Source of the DNA: JAOUEE01 sp051011595
GTDB lineage: Bacteria > Actinomycetota > Acidimicrobiia > Acidimicrobiales > SHLQ01
Assembly: GCA_051011595.1 (NCBI GenBank)
Contig: JBPCTQ010000022.1
Coordinates: 1 to 7,579 of the forward strand
Reading direction: 5' to 3'
DNA: 7,579 nucleotides
Each line of letters opens with the position of its first letter. Within the stretch, counting starts at the first letter, position 1. Position numbers and translations under genes: made by a program. A model generated the notes under the pieces. That model had not been told where the DNA came from. It did not search any database and saw nothing but the letters and a program-made list of their open reading frames with translations. Positions 6,716 to 7,579 of this stretch are shown here, in pieces.

Positions 6716-6744
6716 ACCGTAGCCAGTGGCGGGGCCACGTCCGA
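6716..6744 (-). promoter_or_regulatory. Candidate proS promoter
   Basis: On the minus strand, TACGGT (6721-6716) fits the actinobacterial TANNNT -10 pattern, and TCGGAC (6744-6739) lies 17 bases upstream as a poor -35. Transcription would begin near 6709, leaving a leader of about 27 bases that holds the ribosome binding site. The -35 is weak, so this is a tentative call. Confidence 0.35.
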
Positions 6745-6787
6745 CCGGGTATCGAACCGGCCGCGAGCCGTGGGAAAGTCGAAACGA

Positions 6788-6818
6788 GATGTTCGCACAG
6801 AGAACATCACCTGTTCTC
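6788..6818. promoter_or_regulatory. Overlapping inverted repeats of GTTC/GAAC half-sites, candidate operator
   Basis: Two perfect 7-base inverted repeats share a central arm. GATGTTC (6788-6794) pairs with GAACATC (6802-6808) across 7 bases, and GAGAACA (6800-6806) pairs with TGTTCTC (6812-6818) across 5 bases. The cores GTTC, GAAC and GTTC begin at 6791, 6802 and 6813, exactly 11 bases apart, so they lie on one face of the helix. More GAAC/GTTC cores follow at 6826 and 6845, with different spacing. The site lies in the proS/acyltransferase divergent gap, about 50-65 bases before the acyltransferase start. A regulator binding as a dimer or pair of dimers is the natural reading; which one is unknown. 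Confidence 0.5.
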
Positions 6819-6850
6819 ATACCCTGAACCGACCCGAAACCGACGTTCGT

Positions 6851-6856
6851 TACGGT
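6851..6856 (+). promoter_or_regulatory. Candidate -10 element for a leaderless acyltransferase transcript
   Basis: TACGGT (TANNNT pattern) ends 6 bases before the GTG at 6863, so transcription would begin at or beside the start codon. No Shine-Dalgarno site precedes this GTG, and no good -35 is visible near 6828-6833. Leaderless genes with this spacing are common in Actinobacteria. TACCCT at 6820-6825 is an alternative -10 that would give a leader of roughly 30 bases. Confidence 0.4.
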
Positions 6857-6862
6857 CGCCGG

Positions 6863-7579
6863 GTGAGCTCAATTCCTCCCCGCAACAGCCGATCGGAAAC
6901 GGTGCCTCGTCACATCGATCCGGCACGGATCGGTCGCTGGAACCGCAGCACCCGACGAGCGAGTTGGCCCCTCCGTCGACTCTGGCTCGACATCGAGACC
7001 GAAGGGCTGGCCAACGTCCCGACTTCGGGGCCGGTGGTGCTGGCTGCCAACCACCTGTCCTTCCTCGACTCGCTGGTGTTGATGTACGAGACGCCCCGGC
7101 GGGTCACCATGTTGGGCAAAGCCGAGTATCTCGACTCGCCCGTCACCGGCCGACTGTTCCCGGCGGCCGGGATGATCCCTGTCGACCGCACCGGGCGTGG
7201 GGTGGCCTGGAGCCTGCGCCAAGCGCTCGACCGCCTGGCCGACGGCGAAGCCATCGGCGTCTTTCCCGAAGGAACCCGATCCCGCAACGGCGCCTTGGCT
7301 GAAGGGCACCCCGGAGTGGCGCACCTGGCGCTGCGCAGCGGTGCTCCGATCATCCCCGTGGGCATCATCGGTTCCGACCGCGCCCAGCCGGTCGACGCCC
7401 GGCTACCGAGGTTCGGAGCGCCGATCACGGCGCGATTCGGTGCGCCCCTCGACTTGGGCCGGTGGGGCGGGGCCCAGCCCCCCACCATCACCACCCGCCC
7501 AACCACCGCTTCGCCCCCGCGGGCCACTGCCGCACTCTCCGATCAGCGGGTCGACACCAAACCAAAGAAGCCGACCCAA
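6863..7579 (+). CDS. PlsC-type lysophospholipid / 1-acylglycerol-3-phosphate acyltransferase (cut by window edge)
   Basis: An open frame of 239 codons that reaches the window end without a stop. The PlsC/LPLAT motifs are in order: NHLSFLD (63-69) with the catalytic His64-x4-Asp69, the IPVDR motif (105-109), FPEGTRSR (134-141) that binds the glycerol-phosphate, and APIIPVGIIG further on. These enzymes transfer an acyl chain to lysophosphatidic acid or a related acceptor at the membrane during phospholipid synthesis. No transmembrane helix is visible; a basic N-terminus (R22-R39) may contact the membrane. After GAPLDLG the frame becomes Pro/Thr-rich for about 30 residues, then ALSDQRVDTK resembles the LSGQ-YVDTY tail of actinobacterial members, so the frame is probably intact. 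The GTG at 6863 is the earliest sensible start; a GTG at 6902 is an alternative. It is divergent from proS. Confidence 0.85.
   Translation, partial: MSSIPPRNSRSETVPRHIDPARIGRWNRSTRRASWPLRRLWLDIETEGLANVPTSGPVVLAANHLSFLDSLVLMYETPRRVTMLGKAEYLDSPVTGRLFPAAGMIPVDRTGRGVAWSLRQALDRLADGEAIGVFPEGTRSRNGALAEGHPGVAHLALRSGAPIIPVGIIGSDRAQPVDARLPRFGAPITARFGAPLDLGRWGGAQPPTITTRPTTASPPRATAALSDQRVDTKPKKPTQ

Noticed and set aside
6740..6760. tRNA T-arm-like GGTTCGATACCC on the minus strand
   Set aside because: Only this short resemblance exists. No acceptor stem, D-arm or anticodon arm can be placed around it, so it is not a tRNA gene or an evident attachment site.
6682..6810. N-terminal extension of ProRS to the GTG at 6810
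   Set aside because: Bacterial ProRS begins at MRWSQ-like sequence, the ATG at 6681 has a strong ribosome binding site, and the extension would overlap the candidate operator and promoter.
6788..6818. LexA (SOS) box reading of the GTTC/GAAC inverted repeats
   Set aside because: The actinobacterial LexA site has GAAC and GTTC separated by 4 bases; here the spacing is 7, and neither neighbouring gene is a DNA-repair gene.
6682..6862. T-box or other amino-acid-sensing riboswitch upstream of proS
   Set aside because: The whole gap is 181 bases and is shared with a divergent gene. I could not find the T-box conserved sequence, a specifier loop or a terminator/antiterminator pair.
5203..7302. A 699-codon open frame on the plus strand, antisense to proS and running into the acyltransferase gene
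   Set aside because: It lies opposite the clear proS gene and crosses the acyltransferase gene in another frame. Its translation is low-complexity (Gly/Val/Asp/His-rich) with no recognisable domain, as expected from the opposite strand of high-GC coding DNA.

Overview
The window is ordinary GC-rich chromosomal DNA, most likely from an actinomycete. The lineage call is inference: GTG starts are common, translation signals are a mix of good Shine-Dalgarno sites and apparently SD-less starts, and the solute-binding lipoprotein has an acidic Ser/Thr-rich linker. Acidimicrobiia-like bacteria would fit, but no marker gene here settles it. There is no RNA gene, CRISPR array, insertion sequence or phage gene. 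Eight coding regions are supported, six complete and one cut off at each window edge. Layout from left to right: a minus-strand pair holds an extended-SDR (NAD-dependent epimerase/dehydratase-like) gene at 209-1300, followed by the start of a MmcQ/YjbR-family gene at 1-187. A divergent plus-strand gene at 1396-1854 encodes a MaoC-type (hotdog) hydratase. The convergent gap at 1855-1988 holds a long imperfect hairpin, probably a two-way terminator. A four-gene minus-strand run then reads, in transcription order, proS (prolyl-tRNA synthetase, 6681-4972), a branched-chain-amino-acid-type ABC substrate-binding lipoprotein (4952-3549), a glutathione S-transferase-like protein with a CxxC motif (3538-2825) and a classical SDR oxidoreductase (2819-1989). 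The gaps are 19, 10 and 5 bases, so this looks like one operon. A PlsC-type acyltransferase runs divergently off the right edge from 6863. How the genes fit together: MaoC hydratase, classical SDR and PlsC acyltransferase are types common in fatty-acid and lipid metabolism, and the GST-like protein and SDR would suit small-molecule or xenobiotic redox work, but no substrate can be read from the sequence. The housekeeping gene proS leads an operon of uptake and redox genes; nothing here shows a functional link between them. The two most interesting non-coding signals are the hairpin at 1862-1956 and a cluster of alternating GTTC/GAAC half-sites at 6788-6818, in the divergent proS/acyltransferase promoter region. 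I found no convincing evidence of an undescribed multi-gene system.
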